From Mycobacterium kyogaense (lineage in GTDB: Bacteria; Actinomycetota; Actinomycetes; Mycobacteriales; Mycobacteriaceae), in assembly GCF_003254575.1 (NCBI RefSeq), contig NZ_QJUA01000050.1, positions 1-33,009 on the forward strand: 33,009 nt of DNA. Reading direction: 5' to 3'. Shown here in pieces: positions 32,896-33,009 of this stretch. Below the pieces are notes generated by a model, which searched no databases, had not been told where the DNA came from, and saw only the letters and a program-made list of their open reading frames with translations. Position numbers and translations under genes: made by a program. Numbering within the stretch: the stretch's first letter is position 1; each line of letters starts with the position of its first letter.

Positions 32896-33009
32896 TTATC
32901 CCTTGAATACGAATTCGGGCTTGAGTCCCCAGAGCAGGACGGTCGTCGTCAGGTCGAGGACCATGATCACGACGAGACTCGCCCGCACCGCCCGCCCCGA
33001 CGCCTGTCC
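32896..33009 (-). CDS. yrbEB: YrbE/MlaE-family permease, C-terminal end (partial)
   Basis: Only the last 37 residues are in the window: GRAVRASLVVIMVLDLTTTVLLWGLKP, the conserved YrbE C-terminal helix and WG signature, then a TAA stop. The start lies beyond the right edge. YrbE proteins are the membrane permease pair of the Mce ABC importer. As the gene directly before mceA it should be the second (B) copy. It ends eight bases before mceA, so the operon continues upstream out of the window. Confidence 0.85.
   Translation of the reverse strand, partial: GQASGRAVRASLVVIMVLDLTTTVLLWGLKPEFVFKG

Overview
This window looks like chromosomal DNA from a Mycobacterium/Mycolicibacterium-type actinomycete. 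It is high-GC and has many GTG starts. It carries a mycobacterial lpqW-typA pair, an Mce transport operon, a WS/DGAT acyltransferase, and a fadD12/Rv1428c/Rv1425-like lipid gene set. No rRNA, tRNA, CRISPR array, insertion sequence or integrase was recognised.

Layout. (1) 1-4139: core genes. A partial lpqW (C-terminus lost at the left edge) and typA/bipA lie on the minus strand. They are divergent from a 54-aa Cys/Lys-rich protein and an 88-aa membrane protein with a zinc-ribbon-like tail. (2) 4147-10502: a five-gene minus-strand operon (APC-type permease, two SDR oxidoreductases, an agmatinase-family ureohydrolase, a polysaccharide-deacetylase-family hydrolase). Most junctions are ATGA/GTGA overlaps. 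A divergent PucR-family regulator lies upstream, with symmetric DNA elements between the two. I read this as an inducible pathway for uptake and breakdown of an unknown nitrogenous, probably guanidino or amide, compound. (3) 10558-23579: an accessory lipid/CoA region with visibly less GC-extreme codon use. It holds an SDR, a CaiB-type CoA-transferase, two tandem paralogous single-subunit molybdopterin oxidoreductases with N-terminal [4Fe-4S] motifs, a FadD12-like acyl-CoA synthetase, a lysophospholipid-acyltransferase-like protein, a WS/DGAT and a DapB-like NAD(P)-binding oxidoreductase. (4) 23948-33009: a minus-strand Mce operon running in from the right edge: the YrbE C-terminus, MceA to MceF, an Mce-associated membrane protein and four small exported proteins.

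The most interesting signal is an 18-bp imperfect palindrome, GCGAATATnn(C/A)TTCGCGT. It occurs three times, each time between genes in region 3: before the CoA-transferase (about 11685), between the divergent acyltransferases (about 20744) and upstream of the DapB-like gene (about 23684). This suggests that scattered transcription units form one regulon whose regulator is not in the window. With the adjoining Mce importer, the parts fit a system that takes up a hydrophobic substrate, activates it to a CoA ester, oxidises it (possibly with the molybdenum enzymes) and stores or remodels acyl chains. The substrate cannot be read from the sequence.
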